64,000 nt of DNA from Nitrobacter sp. Nb-311A (GTDB lineage: Bacteria; Pseudomonadota; Alphaproteobacteria; Rhizobiales; Xanthobacteraceae). Shown in pieces: positions 17,781 to 24,409 of the stretch. Where the stretch lies: positions 244,348 to 308,347 of the forward strand of contig NZ_CH672418.1 in assembly GCF_000152905.1 (NCBI RefSeq). The letters are read 5' to 3'. The notes under the pieces were generated by a model. That model was not told where the DNA came from, made no database searches, and saw only the letters and a program-made list of their open reading frames with translations. How positions within the stretch are numbered: the stretch's first letter is position 1; the number at the start of each line of letters is the position of its first letter. The position numbers and the translations under genes were made by a program.

Positions 17781-17844
17781 GATGTGTATTAATACACATC
17801 GCTAGTGGAGCAGTCAAGTAGAATAGTGTGTATCTATACACACT
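17781..17844 (-). promoter_or_regulatory. hicAB promoter with two operator palindromes
   Basis: Perfect palindrome GATGTGTATTAATACACATC (17781-17800) directly before the hicA ATG, and a second near-palindrome AGTGTGTATCTATACACACT (17825-17844), centres 44 bases apart. A sigma70-like promoter on the minus strand, TTGACT (17812-17817), 17-base spacer, TATTAA (17789-17794), has its -10 inside the first palindrome. Binding of HicB there would block transcription. Confidence 0.8.
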
Positions 17845-17940
17845 CACTTGCCAGTTGAGCCCCCGGCGCGAGCTACCCGGCGGCGAGATTGAGTTTACGA
17901 TGAAGCGCCTGCGGAGCGCCGACTAGAAGCGCTCGATCAC

Positions 17941-18056
17941 AAAAAAAGCCCGCCTCTGGGGAGCGGGCTAGTTTCGGGAATAAGGAACGGGCCCCAACGG
18001 AGATATGGGGTGGCCCCCGTTCCGGCTAACCAATTTACTAAATTGAAAGTTGTTCC
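17941..18056 (-). ncRNA. putative small RNA unit 4 of 5
   Basis: Minus strand: GGAAC (18052-18056), 17 bases, ATTG (18031-18034), GTTAGCCGGAACGGGGG, then the hairpin AGCCCGC/GCGGGCT (17947-17969) followed by seven T, the best terminator of the set. No minus-strand gene lies upstream that would need this terminator, which supports an independent short transcript. Unit length 116 bases. Confidence 0.5.
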
Positions 18057-18106
18057 CTCGAGAAAAGCTCGCATTGGGCGAAATGCGATCGCCGGAGCGA
18101 ACAGCG

Positions 18107-18216
18107 AAAGGCCCGCCGGAGTTGGGGGGATTAGCGGGCCTTTCGGGACCGGGATCTGCCGTACCAAGCGATCAACCGTTCCAGACGAATAATGCAGGCG
18201 GAGGGTATGCGGTTCC
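18107..18216 (-). ncRNA. putative small RNA unit 5 of 5
   Basis: Minus strand: GGAAC (18212-18216), 18 bases, ATTA (18190-18193), TGGAACGGTTGATC, then a 10-bp stem AAAGGCCCGC/GCGGGCCTTT (18107-18116 with 18134-18143) with a short T run. Slightly diverged member of the array, unit length 110 bases. Confidence 0.4.
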
Positions 18217-18320
18217 GAAGAGCGCCTGTGATGCCCAGCCAGGTTGATCGGCACTCCCAACGCAACTAGCCTACGTTTATTGATTCTTGAAACTACCGTT
18301 CTTTAAACTTGGAATTAACC

Positions 18321-18842
18321 GTGAACCTTCTTGATCAGCCGGGCGGCAGCGTTTTCGTCGCCGAATGCCCCGTGTGGGATAAAAGCTGCGGAACTCTCAA
18401 CGGACGTGATCACTTATTAATCGGGATCACATCTCAAGCCCTTAGAGGAAAGGGCATCCGCGGTATGAGTTGGCATCTCGGACAAGCGTACGGAGTTGTT
18501 TCGACTGGATTAATTATGGCCAAGCACGTCTTCAAAGGGCTTAATCGCGACATGGCCATCCAAGGAAACTCGCACGCTGCCGCTGATAAATTAGCTGTTA
18601 CTTGGTTAGCACCGCGCGATGCTCAACTCATCGGGCCAAGATTCAATCCCACCATCAGGTATTGCGACGCTCCACCCAATCGGACCTTCGCCGTTTACAT
18701 CTCACCCAACCGGATGTTACAGCAATTTCCTCTCATCCACGGTTGGGCCGAGCATTGGGCTTGGATAGCTTCTGACCCAGCGCGCCCGACCGCGCCGGTC
18801 GATTGGGAAACGCGATACGACCGAGAAATTTGGGCAGCTTAG
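18321..18842 (+). CDS. hypothetical protein, about 173 residues
   Basis: Starts with GTG at 18321 (VNLLDQPGGSVFVAECPVWD) or TTG at 18309; neither has a clear ribosome site. The product contains scattered Trp and His (GMSWHLGQAYGV, IHGWAEHWAWIASD). It resembles no family I know. Codon use is less GC-rich than its neighbours, as expected of accessory cargo. It is 22 bases upstream of the next gene, so they may be co-transcribed. Confidence 0.5.
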   Translation: MNLLDQPGGSVFVAECPVWDKSCGTLNGRDHLLIGITSQALRGKGIRGMSWHLGQAYGVVSTGLIMAKHVFKGLNRDMAIQGNSHAAADKLAVTWLAPRDAQLIGPRFNPTIRYCDAPPNRTFAVYISPNRMLQQFPLIHGWAEHWAWIASDPARPTAPVDWETRYDREIWAA

Positions 18843-18864
18843 AGGACGATTGAGGATCAGCATC

Positions 18865-19251
18865 ATGGCAACGGAAAGACAAAACGCATATCCCGCCGAC
18901 TTCGAACTCGCTGAATTTCGTCCCGTTGCGTATTACGATAAGCATATGGATTGCATCCGTGTTGTTACGCACGACCGCAGCGTGACTGAGCATCGGATAA
19001 GTGAGTTTTTTACACTGCATGAACCTAACCACCGATTGCCATTCGACCCGGATTACGTCGGCTTTACGATCAAGGGAATCCGCAGCCTGTTCTCGGATGC
19101 AGGTATCGCGTTAGATCGCAGCTATAAGCTTGCCGACATCATAGACCGATTGGTAAAATATCGCCCTGGTTCGATGATGTCCGAAACGCTCAGGCTTATT
19201 TTCAAAGGCGACACGGGCGATCTTTCCGTTGAGATGAACGCCGCAGCTTGA
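18865..19251 (+). CDS. hypothetical protein, 128 residues
   Basis: Begins MATERQNAYPADFELAEF and contains a compact domain (AYYDKHMDCIRVVTHDRSVT, then HRISEFFTLHEPNH). ATG 18865 is preferred over the in-frame TTG 18850. It ends at a strong terminator (19274-19300). Function unknown. Confidence 0.55.
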   Translation: MATERQNAYPADFELAEFRPVAYYDKHMDCIRVVTHDRSVTEHRISEFFTLHEPNHRLPFDPDYVGFTIKGIRSLFSDAGIALDRSYKLADIIDRLVKYRPGSMMSETLRLIFKGDTGDLSVEMNAAA

Positions 19252-19273
19252 TCGCCTAACAGACGATCGGTCT

Positions 19274-19300
19274 AACCCCGCTCCGGCGGGGTTTTCTATT
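19274..19300 (+). terminator. intrinsic terminator AACCCCGC-TCCG-GCGGGGTTTTC
   Basis: Perfect 8-bp stem (19274-19281 with 19286-19293), 4-base loop, followed by TTCTATT on the plus strand. It ends the 18865-19251 transcript and also lies just after the stop of the convergent small gene at 19296-19451. Confidence 0.85.
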
Positions 19301-19451
19301 TCTGGCGTTTCAGCATGGTGTTATCTGTACGAGCGTACATCTCCTTCAAGAGCTTGTGCAAAACGGTAATGTCATATTTGCCCGACGCGAGGCGGACCAG
19401 CGTCCGGATATAAACTAGGGTCTCCTTGGGATCGAGGGGCGGCTGGTCCAC
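19296..19451 (-). CDS. hypothetical 51-residue protein
   Basis: GTG start at 19451. The product begins VDQPPLDPKETLVYIRTLVR and continues with TVLHKLLKEMYARTD; two amphipathic helices and a normal residue mix suggest a real gene. Below the size most gene callers favour. It lies convergent to 18865-19251, and no neighbour gives a function. Confidence 0.5.
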   Translation of the reverse strand: MDQPPLDPKETLVYIRTLVRLASGKYDITVLHKLLKEMYARTDNTMLKRQK

Positions 19452-19579
19452 TCATCAAATCCCTATGCCGGAGCGGGGTTTTCTATTGCCGGATGCCGAT
19501 CAGCCACAGCTCTTTCGGCTTTGCCCATCGATCGATATCGGCCATCTCGTCGGCCTGACTTCGGCGCCTGCGACCGACG

Positions 19580-19873
19580 TCACCTATCGACGTTTACGAT
19601 CGCGCCGGTGCGCGCATCAACATCGACTTCCATATAGCTTCCGGCAACGTCATAGCCCTCGACCTGCCACTGGTTGCCCCATTTGTTCGTGTTTGACACG
19701 GAAACCAGCCCGATTCCGTTGGCGATATCGACAGCCGCCTGAAGCGGCAGCGGTCCAGCCCGGGTGTAGAACTCGGACACCGGTTCCTGAACGTAGCCGA
19801 TGTCGGCTGCCGACGCGGGAACAGTGAATCCGATCATGGCCAAAGCGGCGGCGGGAATCAGATTATTTCGCAT
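19580..19873 (-). CDS. secreted PepSY-domain protein
   Basis: 97 residues: a signal peptide (MRNNLIPAAALAMIGFTVPA, cleavage after ASA) and one PepSY-like domain with LPLQAAVDIANGIGLVSVS and the signature WQVEGYDVAGSYMEVDVD followed by TGAIVNV. PepSY domains are periplasmic and often thought to bind or inhibit proteases. The ribosome site GGAGAA precedes the ATG. An EcfG-type promoter lies upstream, so expression under general stress is expected. Cargo of the prophage rather than a structural gene. Confidence 0.75.
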   Translation of the reverse strand: MRNNLIPAAALAMIGFTVPASAADIGYVQEPVSEFYTRAGPLPLQAAVDIANGIGLVSVSNTNKWGNQWQVEGYDVAGSYMEVDVDARTGAIVNVDR

Positions 19874-19927
19874 GATCGTTCTCCAAAGCGCGTTCAGACA
19901 TTAGACATCGTTGACACACCTCAGCAA

Positions 19928-19952
19928 AACGCATGTAGCGGAAGAGCGTTCC
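19928..19952 (-). promoter_or_regulatory. EcfG-type stress promoter for the PepSY gene
   Basis: On the minus strand GGAAC (19948-19952), 16 bases, CGTT (19928-19931). This equals the general-stress sigma factor consensus of alphaproteobacteria, GGAAC-N16/17-CGTT. It leaves a leader of about 45 bases to the ATG at 19873. Confidence 0.7.
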
Positions 19953-20021
19953 GCGTTCATCTCTTCAACCGGGTCGAGGGGCGTTCCGGATAGCTGTTGA
20001 TCGGAAGCCGTTGCGGCGCAG

Positions 20022-20046
20022 AAACCCCGCTCCGGCGGTTTTTCTT
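20022..20046 (+). terminator. short hairpin with U-tract
   Basis: CCGC-TCCG-GCGG within AAACCCCGCTCCGGCGGTTTTT, followed by CTTTT. A plausible plus-strand terminator, although no clear plus-strand gene precedes it closely. The rest of 19874-20129 holds the two stress promoters and nothing else recognised. Confidence 0.5.
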
Positions 20047-20072
20047 TTGCTGGACCCGCGGGAGGTTCCTAA

Positions 20073-20097
20073 GGAACGCCTTACGGAGGGTGCCGTT
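20073..20097 (+). promoter_or_regulatory. EcfG-type stress promoter for the gene at 20130
   Basis: GGAAC (20073-20077), 16 bases, CGTT (20094-20097), an exact EcfG-type promoter, 32 bases before the ATG at 20130. The -35 box is half of a small palindrome GTTCC-TAA-GGAAC (20065-20077). Confidence 0.75.
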
Positions 20098-20129
20098 GTC
20101 TCCTTACGCTTATAGCAAAGGAGATGGAG

Positions 20130-20315
20130 ATGGGTAGCGATAGCAGTACGAACTTTCCTCCTGCCGGACAGCCGAAGGATGACCCGAAGAAGACCCTCGG
20201 CAAGACTATGCAGGAACTGACGGACGAGGCGGATAAGCACCTATCCGAGAAGGAAAAGAAGAGCGGCGAGAGCATCAAGCACGCCCCGCCGGGCAGGAGC
20301 GACATCGTTCCGTAG
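20130..20315 (+). CDS. small hydrophilic stress-type protein, 61 residues
   Basis: Starts MGSDSSTNFPPAGQPKDDPK; Lys, Asp, Glu and Ser rich, with no hydrophobic core, so probably disordered. The start at 20130 is favoured over 20124 because AAAGGAG (20117-20123) is then correctly spaced. The EcfG-type promoter upstream and the composition resemble small general-stress proteins of rhizobia. Function not known. Confidence 0.65.
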   Translation: MGSDSSTNFPPAGQPKDDPKKTLGKTMQELTDEADKHLSEKEKKSGESIKHAPPGRSDIVP

Positions 20316-20377
20316 AACGCGACACACACTAAGTGCGAAGGAAGCCGTCAGCGCTCGTAAGAGGCTGGCGACTTCAT

Positions 20378-20752
20378 TTAACCGTTCAATATAGTCGACA
20401 GGTCATGCCACTTGAGAACTATGGTCATCGCAGCGGCGATCAGGCCAACGAGAGCCGCGATTTTGCCAAGTGTCGGGAGGCTATCGACGCGCCCTTTGAG
20501 TTCGCCAAAGGCGGCGGCCGTCGGTAGGCTTTCGAAGCGGCCCTTCATGTAAGACAGGTCTGCGATGATGGTATCCAACTTGGAATCCATCTTCTCGAAC
20601 TTGTCTTCCAGCGCTTTGACCCGAGGCTCTAGCATAGGATCGAATCTGTCACCTCCATTGCCGCCTTTCAAGGCCGGTTTCGGGATATTCTCGCCTAGCG
20701 TGTCATTGCTTATGACCAGCCTTGGTCCTTCGTAAGGGTTGGCCTCGCTCAT
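20378..20752 (-). CDS. membrane-anchored coiled-coil phage protein
   Basis: 124 residues: a polar N-terminus, a heptad region (EPRVKALEDKFEKMDSKLDT, then IIADLSYMKGRFESL), and a C-terminal membrane helix (IAALVGLIAAAMTIVLKW). This layout is common for small cytoplasmic-membrane phage proteins of rhizobial prophages. Start overlaps the stop of the upstream gene (ATGA). A holin or superinfection-exclusion role is possible but not shown. Confidence 0.6.
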   Translation of the reverse strand: MSEANPYEGPRLVISNDTLGENIPKPALKGGNGGDRFDPMLEPRVKALEDKFEKMDSKLDTIIADLSYMKGRFESLPTAAAFGELKGRVDSLPTLGKIAALVGLIAAAMTIVLKWHDLSTILNG

Positions 20753-21084
20753 TGAGCACCGACAACGACTACGCCCGACATCACGGCGTTCATGAACATT
20801 CGCAAGTGGTTATCGCTCTCAACGTTGTTCCGCTGGGACTGCGCCAACACATGGTTTGCCTCTTCGATTTTCCCTTGAGAATAAAGGATGAGACAAGTCT
20901 GGAGGGAGCTTATCGCTTGGGCTGATTTTGACATGGCGAAGAATAGGTTGTCCATGTCGCCGCGTGTAATCGCGATGTTGATCTGAGTCTGGGGTGGGAC
21001 GCTGGTCCATTTTGATATCTGTGTCGCCGGTATGCTGAATGCTTGTGGCAATGGCGGCAGAGTATTGTTCGTCTCGTCACTCAT
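20749..21084 (-). CDS. hypothetical phage protein, 111 residues
   Basis: Soluble N-terminus rich in Pro/Thr, a helical middle (MDNLFFAMSKSAQAISSLQT), and a hydrophobic C-terminus (MFMNAVMSGVVVVGAQ). ATGA overlap with the next gene shows translational coupling. No family recognised. Confidence 0.55.
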   Translation of the reverse strand: MSDETNNTLPPLPQAFSIPATQISKWTSVPPQTQINIAITRGDMDNLFFAMSKSAQAISSLQTCLILYSQGKIEEANHVLAQSQRNNVESDNHLRMFMNAVMSGVVVVGAQ

Positions 21085-21108
21085 AAAATCTCCCTGTGCC
21101 GTGGCCGG

Positions 21109-21447
21109 TTAAAGCTGTTTCGTTAGAAAATCTAGGCAACGACTATACATCTCGGGGTTCTTCGCCCGCTCGCGCAATTCAGCAACCTTGCCCTTGACGA
21201 CCACTGACCAAAACGTGTGCGTGTCGCGGCCGCTGAGTCGGCCAAGGAAATAGAAGTTCGTTTGTAGCGCAGCGTTTCGTTGGTCGCTGCCCGGCTTAGT
21301 CGTTGCGATCTCAGCCGCTGACGTTACGGCGCACGCCATATCAAAGTCCTGGTCCGTCCCCACTGCCTTTGCGGCACTCGAATAGAGCGCCGCCAATATC
21401 AGGCACAAAACGTATCCGATCGGGGTGTTGCGGGCAGGGCGGTTCAT
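21109..21447 (-). CDS. exported hypothetical protein, 112 residues
   Basis: An N-terminal hydrophobic signal (GYVLCLILAALYSSAAKA) and a mature helical domain with two Cys. It forms a run with the two downstream minus-strand genes. The mature part (DFDMACAVTSAAEIATTKPG) resembles small periplasmic proteins of Rhizobiales, with no assigned function. Confidence 0.55.
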   Translation of the reverse strand: MNRPARNTPIGYVLCLILAALYSSAAKAVGTDQDFDMACAVTSAAEIATTKPGSDQRNAALQTNFYFLGRLSGRDTHTFWSVVVKGKVAELRERAKNPEMYSRCLDFLTKQL

Positions 21448-21472
21448 CGCGGCATCATCAAATTTCCGGGCA

Positions 21473-21655
21473 TCACCCCAACAGATCCCGCAGCGTCAGC
21501 ACGCGCCAGACGTTCTTCACCTCGCCCATGTCGAACTCGATATCGGCCGGTGGGTTGAACTGCTGACAGTAGAGCCGCAGCCCGGTTCGTCGCACCAGCC
21601 GCTTCAGGAAGCCCTTGGGCTGGTCGCCGTCCTTCTCGGGGTAGAGTTCCACCAC
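21473..21655 (-). CDS. possible small phage protein, 60 residues
   Basis: Product MVELYPEKDGDQPKGFLKRL and onward, ending VWRVLTLRDLLG. The start codon is GTG and lacks a clear ribosome site. The frame stays open upstream, and an adjacent frame begins with ATG at a better spot, so a frameshift or a longer gene is possible. Confidence 0.4.
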   Translation of the reverse strand: MVELYPEKDGDQPKGFLKRLVRRTGLRLYCQQFNPPADIEFDMGEVKNVWRVLTLRDLLG

Positions 21656-21834
21656 AATGTCATCGCCGGGCGCTGGCGGTCGAAGCTGGTCATTCCCTTG
21701 TGAAGATCCGGCATAAATACCCCATTGCTCGAAAAATAGGATTTTTGTCTTTTGCAGTCGTGCCGGAATTATAGTCTATTGAACAGATCATGAACTGTAA
21801 CGGGCGTGGCTGATGGATAACCTCGACTTGGCGA

Positions 21835-22179
21835 TCATTTCTCGTTGGCGGAATTCTCCTCCTCATGTGAGGAAGGCAGTTCTGGCTGAATTGCGCCAAG
21901 ATCGATTCCGAGCAATCGAGCAATCACTGCCTGCGTCGCAGAGTCTGCCTTCAAAATAGCCTTGATAAGAACCTGCTCCCTACTGCTTGTTTCTTTGATC
22001 AAGTCTTCCGGCTTTACCCTTAGGGCTGTCGCAAAGGCTGCAAAATGCTTCACGGCGAGGTTTCGCTCGCCATTTTCAAGTCGCTGAACGTAGGACGTCG
22101 AGAGCCCGACTAGCTCGGCCAGGGTCTCAAGGGTCATCCCTTGAGATTCGCGAAGCTCTTTTATCCGGTTGGGTGCCAT
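21835..22179 (-). CDS. XRE-family phage repressor
   Basis: 114 residues from ATG 22179. The N-terminal 65 residues are a classic helix-turn-helix (IKELRESQGMTLETLAELVG, then LSTSYVQRLENGERNLAVKH). The rest is a short helical tail without a LexA-like protease domain, so induction by RecA-driven self-cleavage is not expected. Three TTGCC-N5-GGCAA-type sites lie between it and the divergent cro-like gene, the nearest only 10 bases before its start, so it probably regulates itself. It is the likely keeper of lysogeny. Confidence 0.8.
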   Translation of the reverse strand: MAPNRIKELRESQGMTLETLAELVGLSTSYVQRLENGERNLAVKHFAAFATALRVKPEDLIKETSSREQVLIKAILKADSATQAVIARLLGIDLGAIQPELPSSHEEENSANEK

Positions 22180-22188
22180 CCGTGCATA

Positions 22189-22261
22189 TTGCCGGTTAGG
22201 CAAAATGCCGCCACTGCCATATAGGCAAAAAACATCTTGCATTTTATTGCCAAATAGGCAA
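22189..22261. promoter_or_regulatory. three-site operator between repressor and cro-like gene
   Basis: Inverted repeats at 22189-22203 (TTGCC-GGTTA-GGCAA), 22214-22228 (CTGCC-ATATA-GGCAA) and 22247-22261 (TTGCC-AAATA-GGCAA). Centres are 25 and 33 bases apart. The last two copy the pair at 13814-13861 in spacer sequence and distance. The layout is like the lambda right operator. The rightmost site ends one base before the ATG of the cro-like gene. Confidence 0.8.
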
Positions 22262-22262
22262 A

Positions 22263-22655
22263 ATGCAAAACATGACGCTGACAGAATATCTCAAACGAAT
22301 GAACCAGACCGCCACCGCGCTCGCGATGAAAGTTGGCTGCGAGGTTTCAACGATCACGCGCCTAGCAAAGGGTGAACGTTCGCCGTCGATTGATCTGGCT
22401 GCCAGAATTGAACGGGCAACAAGCGGCATCGTCACAATTGCCGATCTCGCTCTGGTCTCAGCTAGCATCCCTCTCAAGCTTGAATGTGGCAGACCGAATC
22501 CTCGCCAAGATGGTGTCAGCATAATCAATGCACCGTGTATCCCATCTTCCGATAGTACAGCGGGCCATGGTCCCGCGTCATCGACGCATCCCATTCACGA
22601 AACATCTGGATTGCCCGCTGGCGAATGTGGGCAGGGGTGCGGGGTCGATCGATGA
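22263..22655 (+). CDS. Cro-like HTH protein
   Basis: 130 residues. Residues 1-65 form a helix-turn-helix (LTEYLKRMNQTATALAMKVG, then CEVSTITRLAKGERSPSIDL). The Pro/Ser-rich C-terminal half is not conserved-looking and overlaps a convincing small gene on the other strand, so the functional part may be the N-terminus only. ATG 22263 or 22272. Divergent from the repressor and next to the three operators, it is the natural Cro candidate. Confidence 0.7.
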   Translation: MQNMTLTEYLKRMNQTATALAMKVGCEVSTITRLAKGERSPSIDLAARIERATSGIVTIADLALVSASIPLKLECGRPNPRQDGVSIINAPCIPSSDSTAGHGPASSTHPIHETSGLPAGECGQGCGVDR

Positions 22656-22668
22656 TCTTCGGCGCCAT
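22525..22668 (-). CDS. small basic protein, 47 residues
   Basis: Begins MAPKIIDRPRTPAHIRQRAI and continues QMFREWDASMTRDHGPLYYR. The sequence has a coherent helical and aromatic pattern and an upstream purine-rich stretch (GGAAAC). It overlaps the 3' half of the cro-like frame in antisense. Too short for most gene finders; the family is unknown to me. Confidence 0.4.
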   Translation of the reverse strand: MAPKIIDRPRTPAHIRQRAIQMFREWDASMTRDHGPLYYRKMGYTVH

Positions 22669-22862
22669 TCAAGTTTCCTTTCATCAGAGCGGCAACGGCC
22701 AGGCGCACACCTCGCCTGACCGTCCCGCGTTTGCGATCACCACGACGGAGGGGCTGTCCGGCGGCAATCGCGACTGAATTCGGCGCAGCGTCCAAGTTTT
22801 CCCGACATCGACGCTGCGCCCGTCTGCATCCGTGTTCTCGATGCCAAGCCAGGAGAGCACAG

Positions 22863-23300
22863 ATGGAATGCGTGAAGTTCGACAAACCGTCGAAGGTTGA
22901 AATGAGTGAGTTTGCGTTGCGTGAGGCGTCCGGCCTGCTGAAGACGATTGCAGGCTCGCGACGAGCCGACGAGTCCGTGAAGGCGGTGTTTCACCGCCTG
23001 TCGCGTGATCTCAAAGACTGGTCCTACGGGCGTATCCGCGCGGTCTGGTACCGCGACCATCGCGTCAAGGTCAGGACCGCCGAAATCGAGCAACTCCGCG
23101 CCATCGTAAACCGGCGCGTTGAAGACAAGGCTGCTGTCGATGAACTCGCCGAACTCCGGTCTACTGTGGAGCGTCTTGCAAAATACGAAGCGCTTTTGCA
23201 GCGCATCGATGCGGAATTTTTTAGCCCGGAAGTATCTGCGGCGCGCGATCAGGTTGGGTCGGCGAGCGGCCTTCTGGGAGACAGCAGCGTTCGACGCTGA
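22863..23300 (+). CDS. hypothetical early phage protein, 145 residues
   Basis: ATG 22863 follows AGGAG at good spacing. The product starts MECVKFDKPSKVEMSEFALR, contains RLSRDLKDWSYGRIRAVWYR and a basic, helical middle, then a heptad-like region (VDELAELRSTVERLAKYEAL). The basic part suggests nucleic-acid binding. First gene of the rightward early operon. Confidence 0.6.
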   Translation: MECVKFDKPSKVEMSEFALREASGLLKTIAGSRRADESVKAVFHRLSRDLKDWSYGRIRAVWYRDHRVKVRTAEIEQLRAIVNRRVEDKAAVDELAELRSTVERLAKYEALLQRIDAEFFSPEVSAARDQVGSASGLLGDSSVRR

Positions 23301-23333
23301 TCCCGATCTCGAAAAGAGCTTGGGAGATCATTC

Positions 23334-23513
23334 ATGAAGGCCGAAAATCTCGCCCGATTGGAGACCCGTCTCGATCGACTCTGGCGGGAGTGGCTGGCCG
23401 CGCGCGCAAAGGCGCAGGCAAGTCAGGACATCGCTGACGGCGTTGCGGCTGGACGTGCCTGGGCGCGCTGGCTCGCAGAGTTTGAGCGGTCAGCGCAAGG
23501 GGACGCAGCATGA
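23334..23513 (+). CDS. small helical phage protein, 59 residues
   Basis: Begins MKAENLARLETRLDRLWREW and ends with a Trp-rich amphipathic helix (AWARWLAEFERSAQGDAA). Its stop overlaps the next start by ATGA. Strong operon context and sensible composition make it a real gene although it is under 60 residues. Confidence 0.6.
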   Translation: MKAENLARLETRLDRLWREWLAARAKAQASQDIADGVAAGRAWARWLAEFERSAQGDAA

Positions 23514-24409
23514 CGGCTCCCCTGACACCGCCGGACCTGGACTTGCGAGACTTTCCCTACATGCCGCTTGATGTGGTGCGACTGCGGGACAGCGAACTGG
23601 CGGTCATATCCAGCGGAGAAGAGTTCCGTGCAGCGGTGCTGCTGTGGTGCGCTGCGTGGCATCAGGTGCCGGCAGCATCGTTGCCCGATGATGATCGCCT
23701 GCTGGCCAGTCTCGCCGGTTTCGGCCGCGATATAAAAGCCTGGGAGGCCGTGCGGGATACGGCGCTGCATGGCTTCGTCAAGTGCTCCGATGGTCGGTTC
23801 TATCATCCGGTGATCGCCGAGAAGGCGATCGAGGCCGCGGCGAAGAAAAAATCTCAGCGTCAACGTACCGCTGCCGCCACAGTGGCCGCGGCGAACCGGC
23901 GGAATAACGATGACCGTCACAACAACGTGCCAGCATCCGTTACGGATACCGTTACGGATGTCGTCACGGAGCGCTCGCAGCAATCCGTAGCGGACCACGT
24001 CTCGGATGTCGTCACCGACACCGTCACGGATACCGTTACGGAAACCAAGGGAAGGGAAGGGAAGGGAATAGATAGAAAACCCCCTGTAGTCCCCCCTTCC
24101 GGGGGGACCCCTCCCGACGGGAATGCTCTCGATCCGCCCAAGCCCAGGCGGAGGAAGCCGGCGACGCTGCCGATGCCGGACCGTGCCAGTCCGGAGTTCA
24201 CGGCGCTCAGGACGGCGTTTTTCGATTACGGGCGTTCCAGGCGGCTTCCGGAACCGGCGCTTGCCGAGGAGTTTGATTTTTTCATCGGCCACCATCAGGC
24301 GAAGGGCAACGTTTTCGCGGACTGGACGGCGGCCGGGCAGAACTGGCTGCGGCGAACACAGCGGTTCAATCAGCCCCGCGGCGCTCCGACCGGGAGGCCG
24401 CAGATTTGA
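23510..24409 (+). CDS. DUF1376-domain phage replication-type protein
   Basis: 299 residues. Residues about 15-110 match DUF1376 (FPYMPLDVVRLRDSELAVIS, then GEEFRAAVLLWCAAWHQVP), a winged-helix-like domain found in phage replication modules. Residues about 140-185 hold a VTDTVTDVVT-type repeat tract, then a basic Pro-rich linker, and a C-terminal helical domain (GNVFADWTAAGQNWLRRTQR) typical of DnaT-like/primosomal proteins. It precedes the primase/helicase genes with a 4-base overlap. A role in loading the helicase is inferred. Confidence 0.75.
   Translation: MTAPLTPPDLDLRDFPYMPLDVVRLRDSELAVISSGEEFRAAVLLWCAAWHQVPAASLPDDDRLLASLAGFGRDIKAWEAVRDTALHGFVKCSDGRFYHPVIAEKAIEAAAKKKSQRQRTAAATVAAANRRNNDDRHNNVPASVTDTVTDVVTERSQQSVADHVSDVVTDTVTDTVTETKGREGKGIDRKPPVVPPSGGTPPDGNALDPPKPRRRKPATLPMPDRASPEFTALRTAFFDYGRSRRLPEPALAEEFDFFIGHHQAKGNVFADWTAAGQNWLRRTQRFNQPRGAPTGRPQI

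Noticed and set aside
17937-18260. A minus-strand protein of 107 residues
   Set aside because: It runs through two hairpins and the repeat units; composition is not protein-like. The RNA-unit reading explains the region better.
23938-24050. CRISPR array
   Set aside because: Repeats are short, in frame inside a coding gene, and have no spacers of uniform length.
24089-24108. Terminator GTCCCCCC-TTCC-GGGGGGAC
   Set aside because: It lies inside the DUF1376 gene and has no U-tract; its perfect symmetry probably reflects a Pro/Gly-coding stretch.
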